Below are positions 43,086-54,990 of a stretch of 64,000 bases of DNA, in pieces. Made by a program: the position numbers and the translations under genes. Origin of the DNA: Tetracentron sinense (taxonomy: Eukaryota; Streptophyta; Magnoliopsida; Trochodendrales; Trochodendraceae); assembly GCA_015143295.1 (NCBI GenBank), contig CM026574.1:12898938-12962937 (forward strand). The letters are read 5' to 3'. The notes beneath the pieces are model-generated. The model was not told where the DNA came from and did not search any database. It worked only from the letters and a program-made list of their open reading frames with translations. Position 1 is the first letter of the stretch; the number at the start of each line of letters is the position of its first letter.

Positions 43086-44230
43086 ATGGTCACCAGATTA
43101 ACACCTCTGAATGCATTTGGACCTAGCCTGAGGCATCAATGGATAAATAACCATCTAGTTGTGTCATCCACCTATCACCAATGCCTCAAATACCCTCAAG
43201 GGAACAGGCAAGCAAGGATCGATGTTGATGATGATCCGTTTAATGATGCAGATGCATATTACGCAGATGCGCGTTTTTATGTCAAAAGTGCCCAAAGAAG
43301 CATTCAACAAAAGCCCAAGGGGCAAAAGATTGAAAGCAGCCCGAAAAGCAATCATGGACCTGCCCAAACTGCAGTTCCAAAAGGAGTATTTAAATATGCC
43401 CCCAAAGTCCCAAAAGAAAGAAGGACAACCAACCCTGGCTTTGGTCGAATCTCCCCAGAATCTTGAGAAGGACAAATCAACCGACCCCTTCCAGATTTGC
43501 GAGGTTAAACAAGTTGACCCTCTTCAAGCTCTGAAAGGTAATCATCTAGTCCCTTTGAGGAAGATGGACTACACAATGGTAGAAACCACCTCCAGTCTTA
43601 CTGTCCCGGTCAAACAGAGAGGACAGAAGTCGATGCTCTTCAATTCTCTAGGTGCATACGGCAAGATAAACTCCACATAGATCGATGAAATGAGCAGGGT
43701 CGTTAATCCTTACAGGAAAAAAATAAACTTTGGTAAAACAACTACCAAGCTCCTCAAAGACCAAGGGTTCGATCCCGAAGAAGGAGAGCAAGTCAAAGGA
43801 ACTCTCCTACCGGTATATGAAACCATGCTCAAAATGGAGTAACATAAGGCCCTAGATAATGGTAATTATGTTGATACAGATACACCAGGAATTGGGTACA
43901 ACCCCCCAGTATTTGTATTTAAGAAAAATATCAACCAGACCGTAAATATGGTCATGGTCAGGGAGGAGTCCACATCAGAAGAAGTCTTTATAGAGTGGCT
44001 TTCAGAAGCAACAGAGTCCCTACAGGCATCTCCATGGATTGAAGCGGCACATCAAAATATGATTGATAGTCTGGCTAAGGTTAGTCTCAATGCATGACAA
44101 AAATGGCAAACCATGGAAGTCATTCCCAATGTCATTATTCTGTTTAGAGGAGCATGAGAAAAGTCCATTGTTTTTCATTCCACAAGGCAAGTAGGCAAAG
44201 CAACACCCCGGAATAATAGAAGGGACAGAA
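43086..44230 (+). pseudogene. Protease C-terminus and pre-RT spacer of the Tat-like pol
   Basis: The plus strand reads WINNHLVVSSTYHQCLKYPQ and then DDPFNDADAYYADARFYVKS, a segment found between protease and RT in Tat-lineage elements. The spacer continues with frame changes (KVPKEAFNKSPRGKRLKA, then FGKTTTKLLKDQGFDPEEGE at about 43730). It abuts the inverted gag-protease block at about 43080. Confidence 0.6.
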
Positions 44231-44232
44231 GA

Positions 44233-45378
44233 ATGACCCTTTACCAAAGGAAGCCCATGTTTAATCCAGCAATCAAGAAAATACTTAAGAAACATAGATT
44301 TAATATTGAAGAAAAAGAGCATGTTGAGCACGAAATTATGCCAGTATTCAGGACCTCGGCTACCGGTATGAGGGTTGGCTCTAACTTGGGAAGATCTGAG
44401 TCTTTACCAAATGAGGATCAGGTCTGGACCATAAATACTATTACGGTAGATGAAGACTCTTCTTCAAGAGAAGAAATGATCATGGAAGAACCACTGGAAG
44501 AAACGGAAGTCCGTCCAGCTCCTCCAGAATTTGAAACAGGAGCTCAAGCAACAGTTGATGATCTTCTCGAAGTTAACCTTGGTTCAGAACAAGACCCAAG
44601 GCCAACATTTTTCAATGCTTCCCTCTCTAACACAGAAAAAGAGGAATATCTGTCTTCTAAAAGAGTACAAGGATGTCTTTGCCTGAAATTACACAGAAAT
44701 GTCTGGCTTAGATCCAAGAATTGCAGTCTTTCATCTCACAACTCGAGAAAATGTCAAGCCCATCAAGTAGGCACAAAGAAGAGCTCGCCCAGAGCTGGTC
44801 GCTCAAATTGAAGTCGAGGTAGATAAACTCCTCAAAGCTGGGTTTATAAGAGAGGTTCAATACCCCACTTAGCTTGCTAACGTTATTCCCGTAAAGAAGA
44901 AAAATGGATAAATCCGGATTTATATAGACCTCTGGGATTTGAATGAAGCCTATCCCAAGGACGACTTCTCTTTGCCCATCACAAAAAATGATGGTCGATG
45001 CCACAATTGGTTTTGAAGCCTTATCCTTCATAGATGGATACTCCAACTACAATCAAATCAAGATAGCCCCGGAAGATGAAGAGCTTACAGCCTTCCACAC
45101 CCCTAAGGGAGTGTTCTGCTAAAAAATTCATGTCATTTGGCCTCAAAAATGTCAGAGCAACCTATCAAAAGTTCATGACTGTTATATTTCGGGATATACT
45201 CCATGACATAGTCGAGTGTTATATCGACGAATTGGTTGTCAAAATAAGGCAACGAAGCATTCATCTAGAGAACCTTCGAGAGATCTTCGATAAACTGCAG
45301 CAGCATCAGCTCAAAATGAACCCACTCAAATGCGTGTTCAGAGTGACATCTGGAAAATTCCTAGGCTTTGTGGTACGC
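44233..45378 (+). pseudogene. Reverse transcriptase of the Tat-like element, degraded
   Basis: An acidic lead-in (ATVDDLLEVNLGSEQDPRPT) is followed by RT motifs in shifting frames: VDKLLKAGFIREVQYP and VIPVKKKNG near 44820-44905, FSLPIT near 44975, GFEALSFIDGYSNYNQIKIA near 45010-45065, MSFGLKNVRATYQKFMT (45130-45180) and the catalytic box CYIDELV at 45217-45237. Retroelement RTs normally have two adjacent Asp here; the second is Glu. Translation ends at FLGFVVR, where the LTR fragment is inserted. Confidence 0.8.
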
Positions 45379-45574
45379 TGTGGGCAATGAAAATTCACCG
45401 TAGATTGCCCAGATGTGTGTGCAATAGCACACACCTGATCACTGTCTCTTAGAGAGACGGTTTGGATTCACATGTGCTTGTGGCACGCGTAGTACCTTTA
45501 GCTATCAACATTAAATACTGATAGCTGGCCATCATACCACCCAACAAAGCGAAGGGGGTTTGATCTGTGAGGAT

Positions 45575-46050
45575 AAACCTCATGGATCTAACCCTAAGTG
45601 CTAGCTTCCATGAAGCTGACACTCGTCAATCCGTGAGTGTCAAAACCTAACGGATAGCCTCTAAGTGACAGCCTCTGAAAGGCTGACACGTGTTCAATCC
45701 GTAGGAACCAAAACCTCACGGATCCAACCTTAGTGCTAGCCTCCAAGAGGCTGACATGTATCTCATCTGTGAGGATTGAAATCCCACGGATTCAACCTGA
45801 GTGCTAGCCTCCAAGAGGCTGACACATGTCCAATCCGTGAGGATAAACTCCACGGATCAACCTTGAGTACCAGTCTCTGAGAAGCTGACACATGTTCAAT
45901 CGGTGAGGACCAAAATGTCACAGATCCAACATTGAGTGCCAGCCTCTGAAAGACTGACACATATCCCATCTGTGAGGATAAACCCCCACAGATCAAATTT
46001 GGTGCCAGTCTCCGAGAGGCTAACACATGTCCGATCCATAAGGATAAATC
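45575..46050 (+). repeat. Tandem repeat in the nested LTR, unit about 65-72 bp
   Basis: Seven or so units share AATCCGTGAGGATAAA, CACGGATC, GTGCTAGCCTC and GAGGCTGACACATG. The 5' LTR of the host element lacks this array, so it expanded after the two LTRs diverged or was lost from one. Confidence 0.75.
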
Positions 46051-46071
46051 TTCTTGGATCAAACAACATAT

Positions 46072-46216
46072 CCTGGACCGTGAGCAAGACCTATGGTCTC
46101 ACCCTTTGGTCCGTGGGCGAGACCTATGGTCTCACCCTTTAGTCCGTGGGCAAGACCTATGGTCTCACCCTTTGGTTCATCGGCGAGACCTATGGTCTCA
46201 CCCTTTGGTCCGTGGA
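46072..46216 (+). repeat. Tandem repeat in the nested LTR, four units of 33-34 bp
   Basis: The unit is GTCCGTGGGCGAGACCTATG plus GTCTCACCCTTTG. The host 5' LTR has a single diverged equivalent near 36835-36870 (ACCACGAGTAAGACCCATAG). Confidence 0.85.
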
Positions 46217-46944
46217 CTGATCTAGATCAGTCTGTCCCCAGTTGACAGTAAGTGTCTGACTGTCATAAGGTTGAGAATCCTTGATAAAAAGGATTCTCTG
46301 TCAAGCTGTGGGGGATCCCAAGATAAGGATTCCCTTTTTTAAAAATCTCATGGGATGCCACATGGCACGGCATAATTATGATAAGATTGGGACTATGTCC
46401 TATATCCTAGGAAAGGAAGTGATTAAACATCCTTCTTCTCGAAATGTACTAGGATTTCCCACCAAAAAGGGAAAAGCCTGGTACAAGAATACTCAAAAGA
46501 AGAGGATTCTCTTAAGCTTGAGGACTCTCCCAAATAAGGGAGACCTGTGAGCTGGCATCCTCTAAGAGGAGAGCCCATCTTGACTTCCCTAAAAGAAATG
46601 AGTCAAAGAGAAAGACCAAAAGAAATATTACTCTCTCAAACCTATAAAAGGAGGGTTTCTGATAAGAAACTCACGTGAAGATACATGAAGAAAGACTCGA
46701 AAAGAGAAGAAAGAGAAAGACTCTCTCCTCCCCTTCAAGCAACAGCAAGTATATCAACAAGCAAGCAAGGAAGAAGAAGCTCTCCCTTACTATGGACAAC
46801 ATCAGGTAAGCCTCATAAAAATGACTGCCACCATGTGTTTTTCTTTTCTGCAAATACAAAGACCTCAACGAGGCACTTGTAACGCCTACATGAGATCTGG
46901 GCAACCCCATTGAATAAATAAAAATAAGTTTATTCAATTATTTT

Positions 46945-47450
46945 GAAAGGACTTCGGGGTCGACTTGCTTATATCTGGAGATTCATCTCTAACTTGACCG
47001 GAAAATGTCAACTGTTTTTCCAGCTGATGAAGAAGGGGATACCATTTCAATGAGATGAAGCTTGCCAAAATGCTCTTGATAGCATCAAGACTTATCTTCC
47101 AAATCCACCAGTCCTTATAGGTCCCATTAGAGGGAAGCCACTCATCCTCTATATAGCGGCGCTCGAAGGATCTCTCGGAGCTCTCCTTACTCAGTATAAC
47201 GACCAAAGAAAGGAAAGCATCTTATATATCTAAGTAGGACTCTAGTTAGAGCAGAATGCAGATATAGGCCAATAGAGAAAGTCTGGCTGACCCTCATATT
47301 TGATCTGAAGAAATTAAGGCATTATATGATCGAGCATTCGATGAAATTGATATCCCGAGCCGATCCCCTCAAATACATAATGTCCTGCCCCACTCTCTCA
47401 AGTAGAATGACAAAATGGGTGGTACTCCTGTCTGAATTCAAAATTTAATT
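46945..47450 (+). pseudogene. RT connection region of the Tat-like pol
   Basis: GRLAYIWRFISNLTGKCQLF (about 46956 onward), WDEACQNALDSIKTYLPNPP and LILYIAALEGSLGALLTQYN are diagnostic of the segment between RT and RNase H in gypsy elements. A linker with stops follows. Confidence 0.75.
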
Positions 47451-47526
47451 TGTGCCCCAAAAGGTGATGAAACGGTAAGCCCTTACTGATTTCCTTATAG
47501 CAAATCCAATTTTTGCGGACTCGCCT

Positions 47527-47950
47527 TTGGTCACCGACCTCTCTGACGAAGAAGTTATGCAGGTACAGGTTAAACCAAACTGGAAGATGTACTTTGATGG
47601 AGCTTCAAGAAGCCCTGATAGAATCAAACGCATCAACCTGAAGGAGAATAATTCAGGAGTTGGTATTGTTTTTGTCACACCAGACAACGTAATATTACTT
47701 TATTCCTTCGAACTAACAGAAGGATGTTCAAACAATGAAGCCAAATATGAAGCCCTGATAACAGCTCTCAAATTGGCTCTTGAGATTTTGGTGAATGAAT
47801 TAACCATCTATGGGGATTCGAAACTCATTATCAAATAGGTCTGAGGCGAATATGCGGTTAAAAGAGTCAACCTCCTTCCCTATCAGAAGAGAGTGGACCA
47901 GCTACTAGCTCAAATTCTAATAAGCAGCCTCTTCCATGTCCGTAGAGGAC
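47527..47950 (+). pseudogene. RNase H domain of the Tat-like pol
   Basis: The open frame carries the four-residue active site in order: D in MYFDGAS, E in NNEAKYEALI, D in IYGDSKLI, with the last part after a stop at 47836 (GEYAVKRVNLLPYQ). Its similarity to the cellular-type archaeal RNase H found in Tat/Ogre elements is suggested by the WKMYFDGASR start and the NNEAKYEAL motif. Confidence 0.75.
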
Positions 47951-48011
47951 TTAACATTCAAGCCGATGCTTTGGGTGATTTGTAGCATCTCTAACTCTAC
48001 CAACAGACAAG

Positions 48012-49350
48012 GTGCTGACTATCACAGTGGGGGAAAGAAGAACTCTTAAACCCCTTCTAGAGATAGATCTCCTGAAAATAGTTTGTTCTATGACGATCAA
48101 AGGAAAAGACGAAGATTGGCGACAGCCTTTCATCGATTATCTCCAATATGGTCGATTGCCTGGAGATCGTGCCAAATGTGTTGAAGTCCCTCGACGAGTC
48201 ACAAAATTTGTGATGTTGGGAGAAACCCTATATAAAAGGTCCCTGGATAGTATCTTAATGAAGTACCTCTCAAGAAATGAAATAGATCAAGCCATGGAAG
48301 AAACTCATGCCAGGATCTGCAATGGCCATCAAGCTGGGCCCAAGCTACAAATGCAGCTGAAAAGATTGGGCTACTACTAGCCTACGATGATCACTAATTG
48401 TCTCAATTATGCAAGAAAATGCAAAGTTTATCAACTTCATACTAATTTCATACATCAGGCTCCCGAGCCTCTTCACATGACAACATGTTCATGATTCTTC
48501 GCGGCATAGGAATGGACTTTATAAGTCCATTCACCCCATCATCATCTGCTGGGTATCAATACATCCTAGCTGCAAAGAACTACTTCTCAAAATAGGCCGA
48601 AGCCATCGCTCTCAAGGAGGTCAAACACCACTCAGTGGCAGACTTCATCAATACCAACATCATATATCGGCTTGGGATTCCAGAAAGCTTTATCATGGAT
48701 AATGGGCAACTTTTTCAAAGCATCCTATACACAAGTTATATGCCAAATTTGGTATCCCAAAGGACCATTCCACTTGGTACTGTGCAGCCATGAATGGTCT
48801 CGCTGAAGCCTTTAACAAGACTTTGTGCAAAATTCTAAAAAAAGTTGTGGACAAAAGCAAACGGGACTAGCACGAATGCTTACCCTAAGCCTTCTGGGCA
48901 TACAGAACTACTTACTAGACTCCAACACAGGCCATACCCTGGTCTTCGGCAATAAAGCAGTTCTCCCACTAAAAATTCAAATTCCCTCCCTACGAGTGGT
49001 AATTCAGCAGTCTATCATAAAAGAAGACTCAGCTAAGGTTCGTCTTGCAAAGCTCGAAACTCTTGATAAACGTCATCTCCAAACCCAACAAAATTTAGAG
49101 AAAGGCTAACTAATGCCTTCAACAAAAGAATACGACTAAGGTCTTTCAAAATAGGAGATTTGGTCTTAATGGTCAGGACTTCAATCATCGTCACTCGATG
49201 AACCAAGGGAAAGCTCGAACCAAAGTGGGAAGGGCCCTACGTCATCGAGAAGGTATATTCTAACAGAGCATACCTGTTGACTTCAATGGATGGAGAGCGA
49301 ATTATCCCTCTAAGCAATGCAAGATTCTTAAAGCGATATTATTCCTAGGA
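48012..49350 (+). pseudogene. Integrase of the Tat-like element, degraded
   Basis: The zinc-binding region is at about 48298-48440, with HARICNGH and NCLNYARKCKVYQ; the last zinc Cys has become Tyr. Catalytic core: D in GMDFISPF (48514), D in IMDNGQLF (about 48695) and E in GLAEAFNKTL (about 48805), interrupted by several frameshifts and stops. The C-terminal GPY module reads WEGPYVIEKVYSNRAYLL (49227-49280) and ends KRYY at about 49345. No chromodomain is seen, consistent with the Tat lineage. Confidence 0.8.
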
Positions 49351-49372
49351 ATCGAAACGAGACCAAAACCTT

Positions 49373-50835
49373 AAAAGACGGTCTAGGCAAAAATTAGAGC
49401 ATCCAAAAAGACTTGCTAAGTTAAAAACCCTTAGGGGCGGCTTAGGCAAAAATTAGAGTCAAAATCATGCTCGCTAAGTCGAAAACCCTAAGGGGCGGCT
49501 TAGGCAGAAATTAGAGCGACAATGACTCACTAAGTTAAAAACCCTAAGGGGAGGCTTAGACAAAAATTGAGTCAAAATAAAAGGTCCGCTAGACTAAAAC
49601 TTTAAAAGACGGTCTAGGCAAAAATTAGGGCAACAAATAGCTCGCTAGACTAACACTCTAAGAGTCAGTCTAGGCAAAAATTAGAGCGATTTGATAGGCT
49701 CTTGAATACGAGCTAAAACTGTTCACGGTGCTTCAAAATTCTCCAAAATACAAGACCGAAGTCCAAACTCTGTTAGGTATCAACGAAAACTGCCTATTCG
49801 CTATTAAAATACAGATCAAAGCTTCAAAAGCCCCTGAATACAAGATCGAAGTCAAAACCTTCCTAGGTATGAATGGAAACTGTCTATTTGCTATCAAAAT
49901 GCATATCAAAGCTTCAAAAGCCCCTGAATACAAGGCCTAAGTCTAAACCTTCCTAGGTATGAATGGAAACTACCTATTTGCTCTCAAAATGCGAATCTAA
50001 AAGCCCCTTCTAAACTAAGTTTGGCTTAATCGTATCATGGGTACGTGGGTAGCTTGAGAAAATTAACTTGGGTTCAGCCAGTTCTTCTAAAAGAACACCA
50101 TCCCCCTAGGATACGAAATCATTATTATTACCTTCAATGTGGGTGAAACGAAGAAAACTGCTATTTGATGCACCAAGAAGAAACCACAACTCTAAAGAAG
50201 GACTTCTCACCATCAGAAGCATATCTACCGATTACAATGGATGGATAACGGAGTATCTCCCCCGACCAATGTATGATTTTCAAAGCCCGCTAGATCAAAA
50301 TCTCAAAAAGATGGTCTAGGCAAAAATTAGGGCACCAAAATACTCGCTAAAGTTGAAAATTCCGAAAGGACGACTTAGGCAAAAGTTATGGTAACATGGC
50401 TCATTAAGTTGAAAATCCGGAAGGATGGCTTAGGCAAAAAAAATTGAGTCAAAACAAAATACCTGCTAGACTAACACTCCAAGAGTCAGTCTAGGCAAAA
50501 ATTAGGACAAAAAAAGGCTCGCTAAAAAGAGTCAGTTTAGGAAAAAATTAGAGCAATTTGACAGGCTCCTGAATACGAGCTAAAAAGATTCGTCATTCTC
50601 AGAGACTTGCCCCTAAAATACAAGTCTAAACCTTCCTAGGTACGAACGGAAACTACCTACTTGTTCTCAAATTACAAGTCTAAACCTTCCTAGGTACGAA
50701 CAAAAACTATCTACTCATAAATTACGAGTCTAAAATCGCTCCTATTTGGAATTACCTTTGGCTTGATCCTATCATGGGTACGTAGGCAGCCTGAAAGTGG
50801 GTTCAGTCTGTTCTTCTGAAAGAACACCAATTCCT
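49373..50835 (+). repeat. Compound tandem repeats in the 3' region of the Tat-like element
   Basis: Two unit types alternate. Type A (about 58 bp, with GGCTTAGGCAAAAATTAGAG and CTCGCTAAGT) fills 49373-49690 and 50281-50540. Type B (about 97 bp, with CTGAATACAAG, AAACCTTCCTAGGTATGAA and GGAAACTGCCTATT) fills 49720-50000 and 50560-50730. Each block ends in a GCTTNATCNTATCATGGGTA-type segment, so a super-unit of about 740 bp is itself duplicated. Tandem repeats downstream of pol are a known trait of Tat-lineage elements and can seed satellites. Confidence 0.8.
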
Positions 50836-50939
50836 CAAGATTCAAAGAGGGAGTCATATCATCAAAGAAAAAAGAGGGAGGAGTACAAGAAGGAAAACAA
50901 AATGAAGTCTTTTATTCATAGATAGCAAAATGAGGGAAC

Positions 50940-51110
50940 TCCATATAAATTAGAGAAGTCACTCAAGTTAAACAAGCAGTATCTTGAGAACAAGTTATCA
51001 GCTCCAACAAGCTACTGAGTTAAACAAGCAGTATCTTGAGAACATGTTGTCAGCTCCAACAAGCTACTAGGTCTGACAAGTAGCGCCTTAATATAAGATT
51101 GGAGGACAGA
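50940..51110 (+). repeat. Short tandem repeat, two and a half units
   Basis: The unit TCAGCTCCAACAAGCTACT followed by GAGTTAAACAAGCAGTATCT recurs at about 51000 and 51050. Confidence 0.6.
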
Positions 51111-51513
51111 ATGCCATATTGGTGGACGCTATTCAGAATAGAATTTCTCCCATAATTGACTTTGCACCATCATCTTTGGTGCTAATCCATCTCCAGGGGA
51201 GGATTCTAGCCCATCAATAGCAGTAGAGGTGACGTTTGGAAGTAAAGCCAGGAAATGTCTCTCAGTGTTGTCAGCCGCGGTAAGCTACAAAGCTGAATAA
51301 GCAATACCTTCAAAAGCATGTCCATCAACATCAATGAGGTGGTTTTTGAACAGCATCAAGCCACCAGGCTAGCTTCATCGGGATAAATGGATAGAATACA
51401 AAGTATTCCCCTTAGCACATGCTCAAGCTCACCGTCAAAAAATTCTGAACTTTTAACAGACTCCAAGATATCGAGTTTGTTCTTATGACGTCTTATCATT
51501 AAACTAATGATAA

Positions 51514-51518
51514 GGTTG
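51514..51518. repeat. Target-site duplication, left (GGTTG)
   Basis: GGTTG immediately precedes the 5' LTR and is repeated exactly after the 3' LTR at 58273-58277. Confidence 0.95.
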
Positions 51519-53010
51519 TGTAAAGTCCATGTTTTTTGTATTGGCATAATCCGGTGTTAAAACAAGTGAGTCTAGGTGTGTATCTTGTGTCATTGCTGCC
51601 AAGCATCCACGACAAGTGAAGTTGAAGACCGAAGAAGATCCGTTGAAATCTCGGTTGATCATTTCCTTCATAGGATGGTAAATGACCTAGATATCATACT
51701 ACCATAGGTGGGAATTAACTTAGAATAATCCTAATATCATACCTTAGGTGGTAAGTGACCTAGACTAATCATATAGACCTTAGGTGGTGAGATAAGCAGT
51801 GCAAAACTTGTTTAAAATTCTGAAAATTATTTAAAAACCAAGGTTGCTTGTTTTGGGCATATCTCCTAAACCGTAGCTTAGATTTTGCTCCATAATATGT
51901 CAAATCGATTGCGTTGAAAAGACCTACAACTTTAGTGAAGGGTATGAGACCGAAAAACAAAGTTTAAATTTTAGGTTGGTACCTCAGGGTCGACCCTGAC
52001 CATTGGGGGTCGACCCTGGGTATAGAACTTTTTGTATGGTGCAAATTGGCAGAGACTAAGAAAAGTGAGTGTCGATCCTGGAGGATGGTTCAGTTGATCG
52101 AACTGCACACTTGGGTCGACCCAATTATCTCCTAGGGTCAACCCTGATATGGGAAATATGCCTAAATCCATTTTTTTTCTATTTTGGTTCTTTTAATCAC
52201 TTTTAAGCAACTTCTAAACATGGTTTTTGATTCCCTATAAGTGGGCTTCTACTTCGTGATGTACAACTTTGGGGAAGTATTGAGAAGGTTTTTAACTCCT
52301 TCTAGAGTTAATAATAACTCTGGAATCTTATTATTCTCAATCCCTTTTGTTGTTGCAGTCAACCTAGAGTTTGCAAGCCAATAGCTCAATTCTTGCTTGC
52401 TTGGACTTGTCCATTGAAGGAGTCCAACTAGGTTTTGATTCTTATCAAACCATCAACCCGTTTTGAATAGAACACCTTGGCTGGAGTGTTCTGGAACCTT
52501 TGCGAAGGAGATCGATCCGAGAAGGATCGTGGATGTGTGAATTGGTTTGTGGAATCCAAAGCCGTCATTGACGGAGATCGATCGGAAGATCGTGGACTGT
52601 TTTCAAGATACAAAGAGAAGTACAAGCGGCTGTGGTTGATCATAGGACTTGAGAGTATATGGTGACTTTTCAAAGCATGGAGGACTAAAAACTGAAGGAT
52701 CGTAGTGTCGAGTCCGAATGAGTCAAGTTCGAGTCTTGTAAATTCTTGTTTACTTTGTCTTAGTGGATTCTCATGGCTGGACTAGGTCCCGCGGTTTTTC
52801 CCGGAAGGGTTTCCACATAAAAATCCTTACATCGTGGTTTGCTTGGCTTTCTCTTTTCCGCACTTAAAGTACATCATCCCTTAACTTAGTAACTTAATTG
52901 TTAAAACATCAAAAATGGTAGATAGACTTATAAGAAGCCCTAATCATCCCCTTGACTTTGTGAGTTCTCAATTTAAACCTTGATTTGAGGTTCACAGAAT
53001 TTTTTTTTCA
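51519..53010 (+). repeat. 5' LTR of the gag-only copia-like element
   Basis: TGTAAAGTCCATG to TTTTTTTTCA. It contains GGGTCGACCC palindromes (51988-52145) and a TATA candidate (CCCTATAAGTGG, near 52235). By eye it differs from the 3' LTR by scattered substitutions, many of them CG to TG or CA. Confidence 0.92.
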
Positions 53011-53012
53011 AT

Positions 53013-53024
53013 TGGTATCAGAGC
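53013..53024 (+). promoter_or_regulatory. Primer-binding site (tRNA-iMet)
   Basis: TGGTATCAGAGC begins two bases after the 5' LTR; the extended match is TTGGTATCAGAGCGGG. Confidence 0.95.
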
Positions 53025-53067
53025 GGGTTCACTAACTTTTTAGTGTGATCTTGACTCATATTTTTCG

Positions 53068-54570
53068 ATGAATATGAATCTCCAAAGAGAGGGAGGATCC
53101 ATATCTTGTCCCCCATTATTTGATGAGAATAATTATGCATATTGGAAAGCTCGAATGAGAGCATTTCTAAAATCATTAGATGAGAGAGTATGGTTCTCCA
53201 TTGAACAAGGTTGGACCCATCCAACAAAGACCATAGATGACCAGACCATCCCTAAACCTTCTTCTAAATGGACCAATGGGGAACTTGAAAGTTATAGATA
53301 GAATAGCAAGGGTCTAAATGTAATCTTCGCCGCTGTCACACTCAAAGAATTTCGATGTATTCCTAAATGTGACACTTCGAAGGAGGCATGGGACATTCTT
53401 CAAATTACCCATGAAAGGACTACAATTGTCAAGATCTCCAAACTTCAAATGCTTACCTCTAAGTTTGAAAAATTGATGATGGATGATAATGAAACCTTTG
53501 ACAGTTTTTATGCTAATCTGAGTGACATTGTCAATTCTAGTTTCAATCTAAGGGAAAGAATTCCTGAGTCCAGAATTGTGAGAAAAATTTTGAGATCTCT
53601 ACCTGAGAGATTTCAATCGAAGGTTACCGCCATCAAAGAGAGCAAAAATGTTGATGCTCTCAAAATTGAAGAGTTGGTTGGTTCACTCCAAACCTATGAG
53701 TTAAATCTGAACCCATCTAAGAAACCAAAATCTATTGCCTTGAAATCCGCTAAGGAATCCATAGATAGTTCAGATAGTGACTCTAAGGATGAAGAAGAGC
53801 TGGCTTTATTTGTAAAGAAATTTAGAAAAATTTTGAAACTTAATAAGAGATTTATTCTGAAAGGACAAAAATCCCTTGAAAAACTCAGATCTAAGTACTT
53901 TGAAAACAAGAAACATTTTAAAAGTGTGGACAAGAAATCCCAAGGTGTTCAATGTTATGAATGCCAAGGCTACGGCCATATTGCCGCTGAGTGCTGTAAT
54001 AAGAAAAGATTTAAGGGCAAGGGAAGGGATGACAGTGAATCTGAATCTGAGGAATCAGATAGTTCTTCTTGTGAGAAGACTAGGGGTTACGTTGCCTTCA
54101 CTGCATCCTTATCTGGGATTGAGGAATCTTCTTCAAATGTTATGAGTAACCAACACTGTAGTGATGGTGAAGAGGATGATGAAAGTCAGAATGACTCTAA
54201 TACTGAGAGAGACCTTGAGGCAGCCTGTGACGAACTATTTCAGGAATGCCTAAAGTTGAAAAAGGTTTAGTTTTCTATGTCCAAAAAGATCAAATGTATT
54301 AAAATAGAAAAAGATGTCTTAGACCAAGTGGCTTTAAGGTTGATAGCTCTTGTGTCTCAGCTTGAGGAAGAGAAGGCTTCTCTCCTTGCCAAGACTCAGC
54401 TACTTGAATCTGATTTACATATGTGTCTTGATGAAAAGACAAAGTCTTGAAATCAAGTTAGCTGATCTTGAGCAAAATCAGAGGTGTAGAGATGAGAATG
54501 GAACTCCATCCACCTCGAACACTGAGTCTGGTGCTAAAAGGCACCCTCCTACTAAAGGGAAAGACCCTTC
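53068..54570 (+). pseudogene. Copia-type gag of the non-autonomous element
   Basis: The frame begins MNMNLQREGGSISCPPLFDE (53068) with the N-terminal ENNYAYWKARMRAFL segment. An in-frame TAG at 53299 is the first defect. The capsid domain runs on through EAWDILQITHERT, FDSFYANLSDIVNSSFNL and ILRSLPERFQSKVTAI. A zinc knuckle CYECQGYGHIAAEC (53953-53994) keeps the CX2CX4HX4C spacing. A Ser/Asp/Glu-rich tail and a coiled-coil region follow, with a stop at 54270 and a frameshift at about 54447. The length is right for a Sire-like gag. Confidence 0.85.
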
Positions 54571-54584
54571 AACTTAGAAATTCA

Positions 54585-54990
54585 TTCCTATATGTCATAA
54601 TTATGGAGTGAAGGGTCATATTAAGTCTCGATGTCCTAAACTTCGAAGAATGCCCAATCATGGTTCAAAGAACCAACATAATTTTAATGGAAATCTTCAA
54701 AGGAGAGTTGAGGTCCTAGTGAAAAAGTCTAGGAGTTTATGTGAAGATGTGATGAAGATTGCTCACAACTCTAGATTGTGGCATAGTCATGACACTCCTC
54801 ATGCTAGATATAGAGGAGGTAACGGGGAGAACCATTATGCCCACCGTAATTCTAAGACTCAATCTTGAAAAAGGAGAAACAGGAGGAAGAGGCAAAAGGT
54901 CATACCTACCTCAGCTAAAACGGTTAGAGACCAAATGGTCAATCAAACTTCTAAAACGTTTGGGTGAGAAAGGAAGACTTGAAGTGCTTC
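54585..54990 (+). pseudogene. Second zinc-knuckle region after gag
   Basis: CHNYGVKGHIKSRCPK (54593-54640) is a second CCHC motif in which the second Cys is Tyr. Basic, His/Asn-rich sequence follows (HGSKNQHNFN, RSLCEDVMKI), with frame changes. It probably was the C-terminal end of the same gag protein, since two knuckles flanking a coiled coil are seen in some copia gags. Confidence 0.6.

Larger units (their letters stand above)
45379..46944 (+). mobile_element. LTR fragment nested in pol, with expanded tandem repeats
   Basis: It starts TGTGGGCAATGAAAATTC and is related to the 5' LTR at 36311. It contains a TATA box (CTATAAAAGGAGG, TATAAAAG at 46643-46650) and AATAAATAAA near 46914. The last 200 or so bases of the LTR are missing. 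About 25 codons of RT at the right junction are also missing, so a deletion spans the LTR end and the target. The terminus at 45379 is clean. Confidence 0.65.
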
